DNA of 64,000 nt from Polydactylus sextarius (Eukaryota; Chordata; Actinopteri; Polynemidae), in the NCBI GenBank assembly GCA_016801845.1, contig CM028919.1:5635001-5699000 (forward strand), given 5' to 3'. Positions 35,346-46,200 of the stretch are shown here, in pieces (position 1 is the first letter of the stretch; each line of letters begins with the position of its first letter). The position numbers and the translations under genes are program-made. The notes below the pieces were generated by a model, which saw only the letters and a list, made by a program, of their open reading frames with translations, was not told the origin of the DNA and made no database searches.

Positions 35346-37064
35346 TTGATGATCTTTAGAGCAATTATGTTGTGGATTATTCTGCTGCAGCTCACCAACA
35401 GCATTAAGGGGTTTTCTGGTGCTGAACATGAGACTCTGTGTACATCTAATGCCTGCTTCACTCTACATTTGGACAAGGTGAGCTTTGTGAACGCCAGTAA
35501 GAGCTGTAAAGACAATGGAGGTTATCTGATGACAATTAGAGACAGAGAAGAAGAGAATGTGCTGCGTACACTGGTTTCACAGATTCACAGACACCATCAG
35601 AACACGTCGCTCGAAATTTGGATCGGGTTAAAAACTAACAAAGGGAACTGTGTGTTAGCTGGCAAAACTCTCAGAGGGTTTCAGTGGGTATCTGGGGAAA
35701 GAGAGTCCCACTACTCCAACTGGGGTAAAGAACCTACACCCACCTGCACAGAAAGATGTGTGAGGGTTGGTTCCTCTTCACTGGGTCACAGTGATCTGAA
35801 ATGGACCGCTGGACGTTGTAAAGTACAATTTTCTTATGCGTGTAAATTTTACTTCAAGGGAATGTGCACACCATTGTCTCTCATGGGCCCTGGGCACATC
35901 ACCTACATACCACCATTCTCTACGAAGCCACTGAGAAGTGGAATGAAATTACTTCCACTTGGGACATACGCTAATATTAAATGCAAGAATCATCAGGAGT
36001 CCTACTCTGTGTGCTTGGGGAGAGACACATATTCCTGGACATCCCCTGGTCCGTTCTGCGTAACGGGGAAGAGAGGCTGCGCGATCAGCAACGGCGGGTG
36101 TGAGGATTTGTGCCACGAGGACGCAGATAATGTCCGATGCTCTTGCAAAGAAGGTTACGAGCTGAACAAGGACGGACTCTCTTGCAGGATAAAAAACTTG
36201 TGCAACGTTGACACCTGTGAGCATCTGTGCGTAATGGGGGAGTCGGGCTTTTTCTGTAAGTGTCCGCAAGGGTTCCAACTGGATGAAGACTTGCGCAACT
36301 GCGCTGACGTTGACGAGTGCCAATCACATGTGTGCGGGGATGATACGTGCCAAAATACACGCGGCAGTTACACATGCGTGTGCAAAGACGGCTACGAAAG
36401 GATCAACGGTGAATGCGTTGACGTGGATGAGTGCGCATTACCCAGATGTGAGCACAACTGCTCAAATAACATCGGTTCATTCTCCTGCCACTGCAACGAA
36501 GGCTTCACTTTATCTCAGGATGATCACTCGTGCGCAGACATAAATGAATGCGCCAATAGCCCGTGCCAGTTCGCGTGCGTCAACACCGCAGGAAGCTTCA
36601 GGTGCGAGTGCCCGCGGGGCTTCATTCTGGAGTCTGACGGACTGACTTGTGCTCCAGTGGTGACGGGAACGATACCTGCTTCATCTGACGAGCCATATGA
36701 GGAGGAAACACAAGAGAACTTCACCGAGTCGTTAACCAGAACCACAGTTGAGCTCCAACATCAGTCCCCTCACACTGACCCACCGCTCCCAGACCTGGTG
36801 AATGTTACGCAACACGGTCTGGAGGGCAACAAGTCCCTGACCTCGAGCTCTGCCCAAATTAATAACAGAGTAATAATCTGTGTCCTCGGTTCTGTCATCC
36901 CCCTGCTTGCGTTGATCGCAGTGACTCTGACTGTGGCAATTTTTCGATGCAATCGCGCCAAAAAAAAAGTGAAGAAAAACACCACGACAGACGGATACTG
37001 CTGGGTGTCCTCTGGTCTGGATCCACGTTTAGAGAAATTGTACGAGTCTATTTTGACAGATTGA
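35346..37064 (+). CDS. cd93: CD93-like (C1q receptor) C-type lectin / EGF transmembrane protein, single exon, 572 aa
   Basis: Type I membrane glycoprotein of the thrombomodulin/CD93/endosialin family, which serves endothelial adhesion and clearance. Order: signal peptide (about 1-23); C-type lectin-like domain (about 30-170, motifs WIGLKT and LRGFQW); a cysteine-containing linker module (about 172-240); five EGF modules (245-435), the last three starting with the calcium-binding type DVDEC/DINEC; a Thr/Ser-rich stalk; a transmembrane helix (about 509-533); and a 39-residue tail with a lysine cluster and GYCWVSS. Five EGFs and this tail, similar to the YSWV motif of CD93, favour CD93 over thrombomodulin, which has six EGFs and a different tail. 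The whole coding region is in one exon. A thrombomodulin-like gene follows in the same orientation, as expected for the conserved CD93/THBD pair. CD93 versus a thrombomodulin paralogue is the main uncertainty. Confidence 0.85.
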   Translation: MMIFRAIMLWIILLQLTNSIKGFSGAEHETLCTSNACFTLHLDKVSFVNASKSCKDNGGYLMTIRDREEENVLRTLVSQIHRHHQNTSLEIWIGLKTNKGNCVLAGKTLRGFQWVSGERESHYSNWGKEPTPTCTERCVRVGSSSLGHSDLKWTAGRCKVQFSYACKFYFKGMCTPLSLMGPGHITYIPPFSTKPLRSGMKLLPLGTYANIKCKNHQESYSVCLGRDTYSWTSPGPFCVTGKRGCAISNGGCEDLCHEDADNVRCSCKEGYELNKDGLSCRIKNLCNVDTCEHLCVMGESGFFCKCPQGFQLDEDLRNCADVDECQSHVCGDDTCQNTRGSYTCVCKDGYERINGECVDVDECALPRCEHNCSNNIGSFSCHCNEGFTLSQDDHSCADINECANSPCQFACVNTAGSFRCECPRGFILESDGLTCAPVVTGTIPASSDEPYEEETQENFTESLTRTTVELQHQSPHTDPPLPDLVNVTQHGLEGNKSLTSSSAQINNRVIICVLGSVIPLLALIAVTLTVAIFRCNRAKKKVKKNTTTDGYCWVSSGLDPRLEKLYESILTD

Positions 37065-37934
37065 CCTTTTACCTGATAATCAAGGGGAAGACTTTTTTGT
37101 CTTATTATTATTAATATGTTTATTTATGTAATTTATCTTTGTGAAATCTCTGTAGACTAGGCTCTGTATGTTGCTATCAAAAGAAATACATATCAAATAA
37201 CAAATTTATATAATCAGGATAGAAACGAATCAAAGTACAAAAAAGGACAGAAATATGTTGGGTTAAAAAGGGGGTGGGGTCTGATGAGTAGGTGGACACT
37301 GTCTGAAGTATGACTACTAAAAGTGAATATTTTAATGCCAAGATCATTATTATTCAGCTTATTTGGTAATTTGATCATCAGATATTTTACAAATAGATAA
37401 GTTAGAGTCATGTAGCCTCCTGTCCACCATGCTGACAGCATCATTCAGATGAAGCATGAAGGATACTGTTGCCCATCTGCTAATATCATAAAAAAAATAG
37501 CAGTTGGGGAATCATTTTGATCTGTTTACTGAAGTAAAAAACATTTACATCAATAAAATAGTTGCATCTGAAATCTAACAAAGAGTGAAAGTGAGTGAAA
37601 TGGATATGAAGTACCTCTGAATAAAAAAATGTTTCCACCACTGCCACAGACATTTTTAATTGCTGAGAGAAGTTTGCCCATGTCATTATGTTGGTGACAA
37701 AGCCGTTTACCCCAAAATATCAAACCGGTGTGTGTTTTATAAAGATAAACTCATGCTATATAAAATATGTACATGTTTCAGTTTCTGTGCTTTCTTTACA
37801 ATGATAATCTCCTTCACCATCCCTGGAAAAATACCAGCAGTCCAACTATATCTCATTTCCTTCCTGGCTTTTACTCCATCCTTGTCCTGAGGGGTGTTAT
37901 TTCCGGAGTAGGTAGCCACAGACTCTAAAATGTT
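37065..37934. other. Spacer between CD93-like and thrombomodulin-like genes
   Basis: It holds the 3' UTR of the CD93-like gene and the upstream region of the next. Nothing else is recognised. Confidence 0.6.
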
Positions 37935-37941
37935 TATAAAA
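37935..37941 (+). promoter_or_regulatory. TATA box of thrombomodulin-like gene
   Basis: TATAAAA lies 46 bases before the ATG at 37987. It overlaps a longer reading frame that begins at 37930. Transcription should start near 37965, so the downstream ATG is the real start. Confidence 0.6.
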
Positions 37942-37986
37942 CCAGACGCCATTATAAGACTAACATCTAAGACTACAGACTACACC

Positions 37987-39096
37987 ATGGCCTGCTTGAA
38001 CCTGACCATCACTATGATTATTTGGATGCCAGTTATTTTACTATTGTCTACTAAGACTGGATTTGGCTTGGAGCAGAATGCCGCCTGCAGAAACATTTGT
38101 TCTGGGAGTGACTGCATAACTGTTTACCAAGATAATGTGGATTTCCAAACAGCAGAGGAAACATGCCGTAACAGAAATGGAGGACTGTTGACGATTAACA
38201 CTGAAACAGATGAGGGTGTGCTTCATAGTCTGACTGAAGCATTGTTGGGGAACTTCTGGATTGGACTTCGTTTACCAGCTGGAGATTGTAGCAACCTAAC
38301 AGCTCCACTCAGAGGCTATGAATGGACTTCTTATAGCACAAACAGGAGCTTCAGTCCAACCTCCAGCACCTGGAAATACAGAGTTAAAGTCTGCTCTCCA
38401 CACTGTGTGACGCTTTCAAACGATCACAAGTGGACAGAGAGACTGTGCTCAGACAAAACAGATGGATATCTGTGTAGAAGCAAGGACAAAAATGCATGTC
38501 AGGCACAAGAATTATCAGATCCTGCAGTTTTTCAAAGTCCTGAAGACTGTGTGAAATGCGAGCATAGCTGCAAGAATGTAACTGGAGGTTTTAAATGTCA
38601 TTGTAAGAAAGGATATAAGCCAGACAGCAATGACCCCAAGCGGTGCATACTACACTGTGGACAACAGAGATGCCCCATGGTATGTGACAGTTTCGATAAG
38701 TGTCTCTGTCCTGATGGCTTTATAAGTGATGATAATTTCTGTGAGGATATTAATGAATGTAAAATGGATTATTGCGAAGAAGAGTGTAATAACACTTTTG
38801 GAAGTTATGTGTGCTACAGTCGAGAAGATATTGTATCACCAAATCAATTCAGGCACTTTGTCATCACAACTCCTGTCGATGTAGGGTCTGTTAAACACAC
38901 CACAAGTAACAATACTTTGACGGCTTCCTCTGTCGCTTCAGGGGGTTTGCTCTGGATTTTAATTTTCATCTCTCTGGCTGTGATAGTGTTGGTGTTAGTG
39001 GTAAAATTTTGTGTTATTAAGCACCTGAAGGGCAGACAACAAAACTCTAGTCAGCAACAGTCTACCAATGCTGTGCTTATTAACAATGTTGAATAA
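37987..39096 (+). CDS. thbd: Thrombomodulin-like protein, reduced form with only EGF4-6-type modules, single exon, 369 aa
   Basis: In mammals thrombomodulin binds thrombin on endothelium and redirects it to protein C activation. The start at 37987 is chosen over 37930 because of a TATA box at 37935 and the Kozak-like context ACCATGG. Order: signal peptide (about 1-27); C-type lectin-like domain (34-163, with FWIGLRLPAG and LRGYEW close to thrombomodulin); then directly three EGF-like modules (188-276). The first has six cysteines; the second (CGQQRCPMVC then CLCPDGF) has the compact spacing of thrombomodulin EGF5; the third (EDINEC) ends after its fourth cysteine. Then come a short Thr/Ser stalk, a transmembrane helix (about 319-339) and a 30-residue tail. 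Mammalian thrombomodulin has six EGFs. No frameshift or stop interrupts the gene. It could instead be a CD93-family paralogue, but lectin-domain and EGF4-5 likeness favour thrombomodulin. Confidence 0.75.
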   Translation: MACLNLTITMIIWMPVILLLSTKTGFGLEQNAACRNICSGSDCITVYQDNVDFQTAEETCRNRNGGLLTINTETDEGVLHSLTEALLGNFWIGLRLPAGDCSNLTAPLRGYEWTSYSTNRSFSPTSSTWKYRVKVCSPHCVTLSNDHKWTERLCSDKTDGYLCRSKDKNACQAQELSDPAVFQSPEDCVKCEHSCKNVTGGFKCHCKKGYKPDSNDPKRCILHCGQQRCPMVCDSFDKCLCPDGFISDDNFCEDINECKMDYCEEECNNTFGSYVCYSREDIVSPNQFRHFVITTPVDVGSVKHTTSNNTLTASSVASGGLLWILIFISLAVIVLVLVVKFCVIKHLKGRQQNSSQQQSTNAVLINNVE

Positions 39097-40028
39097 AGAC
39101 TCCACTGCCTAGTTAACACTGAAAGTTTGGGAGACTTGCTTGTTGTGAAGTGTTTTAAGTATCAGCTTCCTGAATGTCTACTTCTATGAATACGTTTGAA
39201 ATGTATTTGGACAGAATAGACCACGCCTCTAATTTTATCATATAAGAAATTAAAAGCAGCAATTAAAAATAAAATAACGTACACACTATTCAAAGGCGAA
39301 GTTGGGAATGAGTACATGTATATAAACAGAAAAAATGTTATTGCAGCATATAGGAAATGTTTTAGAAATATTTTAATGTTGTTGTTAATAAATTCATTTT
39401 GACTTTGTACTACAAAGTGTTTGCAAAACCTGAACTGTCTATGTATAATGATGTTAGTGTGTGTTTTGTAAGTGAACTATGAGCTGATTAATGTTGATAT
39501 AAAACAAGAGAACATTCTTTTAAAACCAAAATGTCCAGTTTCTTAAAATGAAAACACCTGAGCAAAAGCACAACACATTTCTTTCATGTGTCTATATGCA
39601 CTGAACTGATTGTGAAATATGACTTTTGAAGTGAAATGGTCTTTTATTAAGTAACACAACTGGATGTTTATTTCATTTGTCTTTTTGTGGTCATTTATGT
39701 GAAATGCTACTGGAATTAAAATCTGACTTCATTCTCTTACATCATTCTGCATCCTTGTTATCATTTTTGCACTTAGACTGCCATCTACTGTTCTGTTGAA
39801 CAAACTGCAATTACACCTAAAAGTCACACACACACGAACACATATATATATTATAGCTGTATTATAGTGTGTTCATTGTTTGTGGTCTGCTTATAGATGC
39901 TAACTTAAAAATGTATACATATTTGGAAAATAATTTTGTTAAAGCCAGACTGTTATGACTTTGTTAATATCGACAATAAAATTAGATTTTATTTTAAGTT
40001 AATGCCTTAAAATGTCCTTCTCTGCAGC

Positions 40029-40031
<3 letters not shown>

Positions 40032-40080
<49 letters not shown>
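40032..40080. repeat. (TA)n microsatellite
   Basis: Pure TA run of about 49 bases. Confidence 0.95.
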
Positions 40081-40087
<7 letters not shown>

Positions 40088-41532
40088 GTAAATAATAATG
40101 AACCAAAATAAACAAAAAAGAAAATAAAAAAAGAAAAAGTCTGTCGTATCTATTTGAGTTTTCTTTTCTTGTCTTTTCTTTTTAGAAACATGACTAAATC
40201 TCATCAATTAGACAAACATCAATAAAGGATGAGTGAGTTGATTCACATGACCAGAGTGAATATAACCATTTTGTTTAGAGACCTGTCATAGATTCAAATC
40301 TGTACAAATCAGCTTTGCGTTGCTGGGACTCATTATGCTGTTTGAAGTGAAGATAAAATGTCTTCCTCTTCCTGTCTGTTTTCCATGATTCACTGCTGAA
40401 TTTGTGCTGTTTTAGTGAAGTGAAACATCACATGTGGCCTGACGCCATGAACCCACTGTTAAACATATCTGAGTATCTCTATGTACATCTAGTTTTAGTT
40501 TCATATTGCAGCCACTAGATGTGGCTACATTCACCTAAATCAGTAAAAGATGGTATGTTGCATTAAAATTTAAAGCTGAAAACATACAGTGAATATTTAT
40601 TTCTGCCCTTTAGTTCAGTAAAAAAAAAAAAACAACAGAGCAGCACACTGTTCACTAGGTGAAGTTACAGTTATTTTTCACTGCACTTAAAAGATGATCA
40701 GAGACTGAAGACATCAAGAGACTTTCACTTTCACATCCCTTTCTGACATGCTCTGATGCATCTGGCTTTCAGAAGACTGAAACTCATTCATCTGATCACA
40801 TTTCATGTTTAAACTGTAAATCATTCTTTTCTCTTTTTAAAAAATTGTATTTACAAAACCATCCCAATTCTCCCTGATTTGGAGCTGTATGTTTTACTGA
40901 TAAATCAACCAACCAACCAACCAATAACCAACCACTTCCTGTCACCCACAGTAGAGCAGCAACTCCCTGTGGATAGTCTGTTTACCAATCAGGCTACTTG
41001 TGACCTATGAAAGAACCATTATAAACCTTAATCTATTCAAGTAGGAGGGGAAATTTGAATGGCATTGGCTGTTGCTATTTCCTCTTTCATTGCTTAAGTC
41101 TAAATGTGTTTCCCACCTCTCTCCTGGAATAGATTCAAGGCAGATAAGAGTGTTGTTAAACAGAAATCCCAACCTGTAATCAGTCAGAAAACACTGCGGC
41201 TGTTCATGAATAAACACCAGAGAAAACACATGGGTGAGGATCAACGTTGACAGGAAGCTCATGATGAGAAACTGGAACAACACAGACTAATTAATGATCT
41301 GTCATGAACAGTAAGATGCTGTAACCAATGACACCATTGACGACAGATATGATAATGTGGCATGAGACACATCAGACAGAATAAAGTCCCAACGCAGTCA
41401 GGAAGAATTAGGACAGTGATGCTTATCGTTGTTGTTGTGTTGCTTCTGTACTCCAGCACATTGACTCTGACATGATAACAATGACTGGAGTTGGGTCGGT
41501 GATGAAGGAATGAGGTCAACTCAGGCCAAAAC

Positions 41533-42219
41533 AGTTCTGACCCATTGAGGCCTGGACTCCACCAGACCTCTGTAGGTGTTAGCAGCAGCTCATTTAAGTC
41601 CTGGAGGTTAAAATCAGACTTGTTTGTCCAACACATCCCACAAATGCTAGATTAATATGACATTTGGGGAATTTGGTGCCACGTCAACACCTTGAACTGG
41701 TTTTTGTTCCCCACCCATCTTGAATCATTTCCACAGTGTAACAGGAGCATCGTGCTGCTGAAAGAGACCGCTGACATTAGGAAATACTGTTTCCATGAAG
41801 CAGTGAACATGTCTATGTAACATTCACAAGACTCAAGGTTTCAAAACATTTCCCAAGGCCTCCAGCTGCATGCTTAATTCCCATTGTTAATTATGGTGCA
41901 GTGTTTTCTCTGTAAGTGACACACACACACACCAAATCATCCACATGTAAAAGAAAATATGATTCATCAAACCAGACCTCCGCCCATTGTTCTGGATTCT
42001 TGAGTCACCAGTCCCATTCTAGGTGTTTTGTCATCAGTCTGCAGCTACACGGTCTCATATGGAAAAAAACTGACACACTGTGTCTTCTACCGCCTTTCTA
42101 TCAGAGCCAACATGAACTTTTTCAGCAGTTTGAACTATAGTTTCTCTGCTGTTGGATCAGACCACAGTTCAATGTTATCAACTTGTCAGTGGTCATAACG
42201 TTATGGCTGATCTGTGCAT
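41533..42219 (-). mobile_element. Degraded Tc1/mariner-like DNA transposon
   Basis: Read on the minus strand, it carries in order the familiar Tc1-like terminal word (+ strand 42183-42218, 'cataacgttatggctgatct'), helix-turn-helix region ('tttctatcagagccaacatg'), catalytic-region pieces ('gattcatcaaaccagacctc') and later parts ('tttgtccaacacatcccaca'). Several internal segments are missing and the frame is broken, so no transposase can be made. The far terminal repeat was not found. Confidence 0.75.
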
Positions 42220-42670
42220 GTCGACAGCTTTTACACTCTCAAACCTCATGGATAGGAATATATTCAACCTCAGTCTGGTTCAGTCTGTAAATACAATTCC
42301 TGCTTGAGTTGGACTGTTTAGATTTTTTGAAAAAATCTTCTTCATCTGTGTTACTTTGTGTGACCTCTTGTTTGTCTGTGTGTGTGTTTGTCATGGTAAT
42401 GCCGGAGCATCGAGTTGATAAGACTGGGTGATACAAACTGAACCTGGCTAGCACCGGATACAACTGACACAACCTCACCTGCACCAGTAAATATAGGTCC
42501 CTGTGTGAACACCATCAGCCAATCACAACAGGAGGAGTTCACTTATAGGGAGGGCAATAGTTACCCAAAAACAAACAAAAAAACAGGGAGAAGAGAAGCA
42601 GGAGCCAAGAAATAATTATCTTTTATGTGACACATAATGTATCTCTTTCATTTCTGATGTCATCAGTATT

Positions 42671-42686
42671 ATTATTATTATTATTC
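42671..42686. repeat. (ATT)n short microsatellite
   Basis: Five ATT units upstream of the gnmt promoter. Confidence 0.7.
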
Positions 42687-43027
42687 CGTTAAACCCCAAC
42701 ATTCATCATATGTTACATCAGCAGCGTGTCCAGGCTGCATGATGAAACGTTTGATCTGCACCACTCGTGTCTGGTCGTATTTACCCCTGAGTACAGACTC
42801 ACAGGCAAAGCCTCGCTCACAGGCTGCGGAGAAACTCAGGCCTTTTCAGCAATTAGACAGAGCCCTAACGATAAACATGTCTCTAAACATGACACAAACT
42901 ATTATATATCATCAAAATATGGCATCTGGCTGAAATGCGTGAGGGATATAAGTTATTCTGAGGGATTTTTTTAGGGTAAAATATTGTTTGACGTCCGTTG
43001 TGTCTGCTAACGTAAACACGGAAGTGG

Positions 43028-43124
43028 CCCCGCCCAGCTCGTCTCGTCCAATCAGAAAGTGGGCGTCCGTCCACAGCACAGTGTCATTGGGTTAAAGTTT
43101 CTGCCTGCTTCGCTCGTATAAATA
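43028..43124 (+). promoter_or_regulatory. gnmt promoter: GC box, CCAAT box, TATA box
   Basis: CCCCGCCC at 43028-43035, CCAAT at 43048-43052 and TATAAATA at 43117-43124, in the normal order, ahead of the gnmt ATG at 43262. The 5' UTR would be about 110 bases. Confidence 0.65.
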
Positions 43125-43261
43125 ATAACAACTGAAATCCGGTCCTGCGTGTGTGGAGAACATCTGTTAGCTAAGTAGCTTGTTTTCACGCACAGTTGCA
43201 GCTAAAACCCTGGTCGGTTTGCTACGTTAGCTGAGAGGAAACAGGCACAAACAGCAGCAAC

Positions 43262-46200
43262 ATGTCGGTCGACAGCGTGTTTCGGACCCGCTCCCTCGGT
43301 GTGGCCGCCGAGGGTCTTCCTGATCAATACGCCGACGGTAAAGCAGCGAAAGTCTGGCAGTTGTACATCGGAGACACGCAGAGCAGGACACAGGAGTACA
43401 AGAGCTGGTTGGTGTCTCTGCTGAGAGAACAAGGGGTGCGGAGCGTCCTGGATGTAGCCTGCGGAACAGGGTAATGTCAGGCCGCCGACTCAGCGGTTTT
43501 GCAGCGGTAGCAGCCAAACTCCGTTTAAAGTTGCATCAATTTAATCAATCTACTTCTACATCAACACAGTCAACAGGCCTGGTTTAAACTTTAATGATTT
43601 ATCTAAACCTTTAGCATCCAGACTTCAATTCGGCATTGATCCCAACATTCAAGTGTCAACCACGTCAATGAAATTCACAACTAAAGCTGCATTTATAAAC
43701 AAGAACATGTGCTGACCCCAACACAAATGAATGAATGAATGAATGAAACCTTGCTATTTTTAATCTGTGTGTTTTATGTTTAGGGTATTGCTGAATAAAA
43801 TCTAGCTTCCTCATTTATCCCCGAGCCTTGTCACCCTTGTCAGGGTGTGACCAGCCTGATTCATTGTTTGATGTAATTGTGGGACCGGTTTGTGTGACGT
43901 GTTATAGTGGTACAGAGGAAAAAACACACAATTTCTTATTTCATTCTCTCATTAGCAAGTTAGTGTATTTTTTTATTTTTGGGTGCATTTATAGATAAAT
44001 AGATGAGGTTGACTTTGGTGGAATTTAAAGCACCTGACTCCAGTACCTCTATGAACCCCCATGAACAAACTCTGGATTAAACAGAGAATAGAAAAAGTGC
44101 AGAGTTGCACAAGTCATTGTTTCAGTCGGCGCCTCCAGCGTCAGTGTGTGTGTCTGGGACAATGAGTTCAAATTAAGTTTAAACATGGTTTGATGTTGTA
44201 GCTAAGAAGGCTCATGTGGCTGAAATAAAAGTTTTAGGGCTTTAGTATTTAACAAAATCTTTAATTTGGATGCACTTCAATTGCTCACATTTGAATCATG
44301 TGGGTGAAGTGCTGCCGAGTAGAGGGAGACAGGCTGTATTGTTTTGTGTGTAAAGCTGGCAGGTAGCTGCTTAATGTCATTTGTGCAGAATGGCAGACGT
44401 GGAGCTCAGTGGCTGATGAGCTGGCACTGGGTCGCTGCAGGGAGTTTTGACTGGTTCCCTCCAGTCTGTTTACTTCCACTGATAGTGTATCTGGGATCTG
44501 GGGCAACAACAAGGCCAGAGAGTAAACTCAGGGAAGAGGACATCATATTCAAACCTGTCTGCAAAGCCATTCCTCCTTTAACTTCAACTTTTAAGTAGAA
44601 GTTGTGTAAGAGGTGTATCATCAGCATTAATTACAGGATTTCAGTCGAAACAAACGTTGACTTATTTGCAGAGAACTATCACTGACACAACTACCACAAG
44701 TTAAATAATAAATAATTTCACAATACAGGTTATTCTATTTATGTACTTTTGGTTATCACCAGACTTTTACCTTCATATCTCTCCAGAGTCCAGATGGTGT
44801 AAACCTGTTCATCCACTGTGCTGTCTTTGACCTCGTTCCATAGTAGTAGCGCGTCTCAGTAGCACGACCATCTGGGGCCATGTAAACACGCTCGTAGTGG
44901 AATGAGGTTACAAATGGCACTGCTATATTTGGCTACATCTGGGTGTGCGACACCGTGCTTTCCAGTTGTTCTGTCACCAGATTTAGCTGCCATTTATGTA
45001 AGACCATAAAAAAAAATCTGCACACTGATTTGCAGTTTTTGGTATAATCATGACTTGCAAATTATTTGCCTTAGCCCTACAGGCATTTCCTTTATTGCCT
45101 TTGTTTGACTTGAGATTTATGTTGCACAATTGCTACTGAATCAGAAGCTGTCAAAAAAAAAAAAAAACAACTCAACCTCAGATGGAGGTTTAAGGTGTAA
45201 AAATTGTCCTTACTGTTAATTTGCTGTTATGTTAGATATTATCTTGCTCTTTCCCAGTGTTCATTGATACAAATATACATCATACGCGGTCAACTGACTG
45301 AGGGCTTCACCATTAGTTGTTGCTCTCTTAAAATGATTTGGTATAAACTGTTTGTTTTACAGTAATAGAGGGCGTTTATAGGCATCATTGCCAACTCACT
45401 GTCTTTGATACTTGATTTACTGACTTGTATAACCTGTGTAACTCGCTCTGTTGCTCTATGGCCACAGCACAACTGTTGGCATTGACTCGTGTTGGGTGAT
45501 TTTGTCACCTTTAGCAGAGCAGCACCTTGGAAGTGAGCTCTGGTAAACGAGTGGTCCTAATGAGCTCCTATTTCATGCTTTCATACAGAAATACATGTAA
45601 ATGAGAACTTTATTACGAATCCATCCATCTCTTTTTGACTGCTCATCCCAGATCGAGGCAGAATGGCCAAACCTCTCCCTCTCCCTAAAGACATATAATC
45701 TCTCTCCAATGTATTCTGGGTCTTCCCCAAGGTCTCATACCAGTTTGACATGCTTGGAAAACGGAAAGTTCCCAGAAGGCATCGCAATCCGATTCCTAAA
45801 CCATCTCAGCTGGTTCCTTTGGACATGAAAGAGCAGCGTCTCTACACCGAACTCCTCACCCTGTCTCTAAAGTGGAGCCAAGCCACCCTGTGGAGCAAAC
45901 TCACACATTCAGAGACTTTTTGAGCAGAATTTAGCTCCTTTATATTGAACATATTAGTTCAGTGTCACGCTGTTACTCCACATGGTCCAGGTTTTTGCCT
46001 GGTCTTGTCTTGTTTTCAGTCATTTTCACTCCTGTGTTGCTCATTTGTTTGTTTTCTTAACCAGGAACCAGTTAAGTTCTGATGAATTTGTTCGTAGTTC
46101 TTGAATAGTTTAACACTAACTTACAACTGGTTACTGTTTGAAAAGTCTTGTTTGAAATCACCACTTCAGAAAGACTCCAGACTGGTCCAGATCTTGTGTT

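Larger units (their letters stand above)
39097..43020. other. Intergenic region between thrombomodulin-like gene and gnmt
   Basis: It starts with AT-rich 3' UTR-like sequence holding several AATAAA words. Then come a (TA)n run, a Tc1-like transposon relic and short simple repeats. Open frames on the minus strand at 41005-41636 lack family resemblance; part of the second lies in the transposon relic. Confidence 0.6.

Noticed and set aside
35949..36375. Two antisense frames of 96-124 codons inside the CD93-like gene
   Set aside because: Cysteine-rich EGF coding sequence often leaves open antisense frames; no family resemblance.
37930..37986. Longer start for the thrombomodulin-like gene (adds 19 residues)
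   Set aside because: The extension overlaps a TATA box at 37935 and would put charged residues before the signal peptide; ATG at 37987 has better context.
41005..41636. Minus-strand frames of 92 and 125 codons
   Set aside because: No domain recognised; one end overlaps the degraded Tc1-like element, and repeat-derived frames are expected there.
43227..43517. Minus-strand 96-codon frame over gnmt exon 1
   Set aside because: Antisense shadow of the real gnmt first exon in GC-rich sequence.
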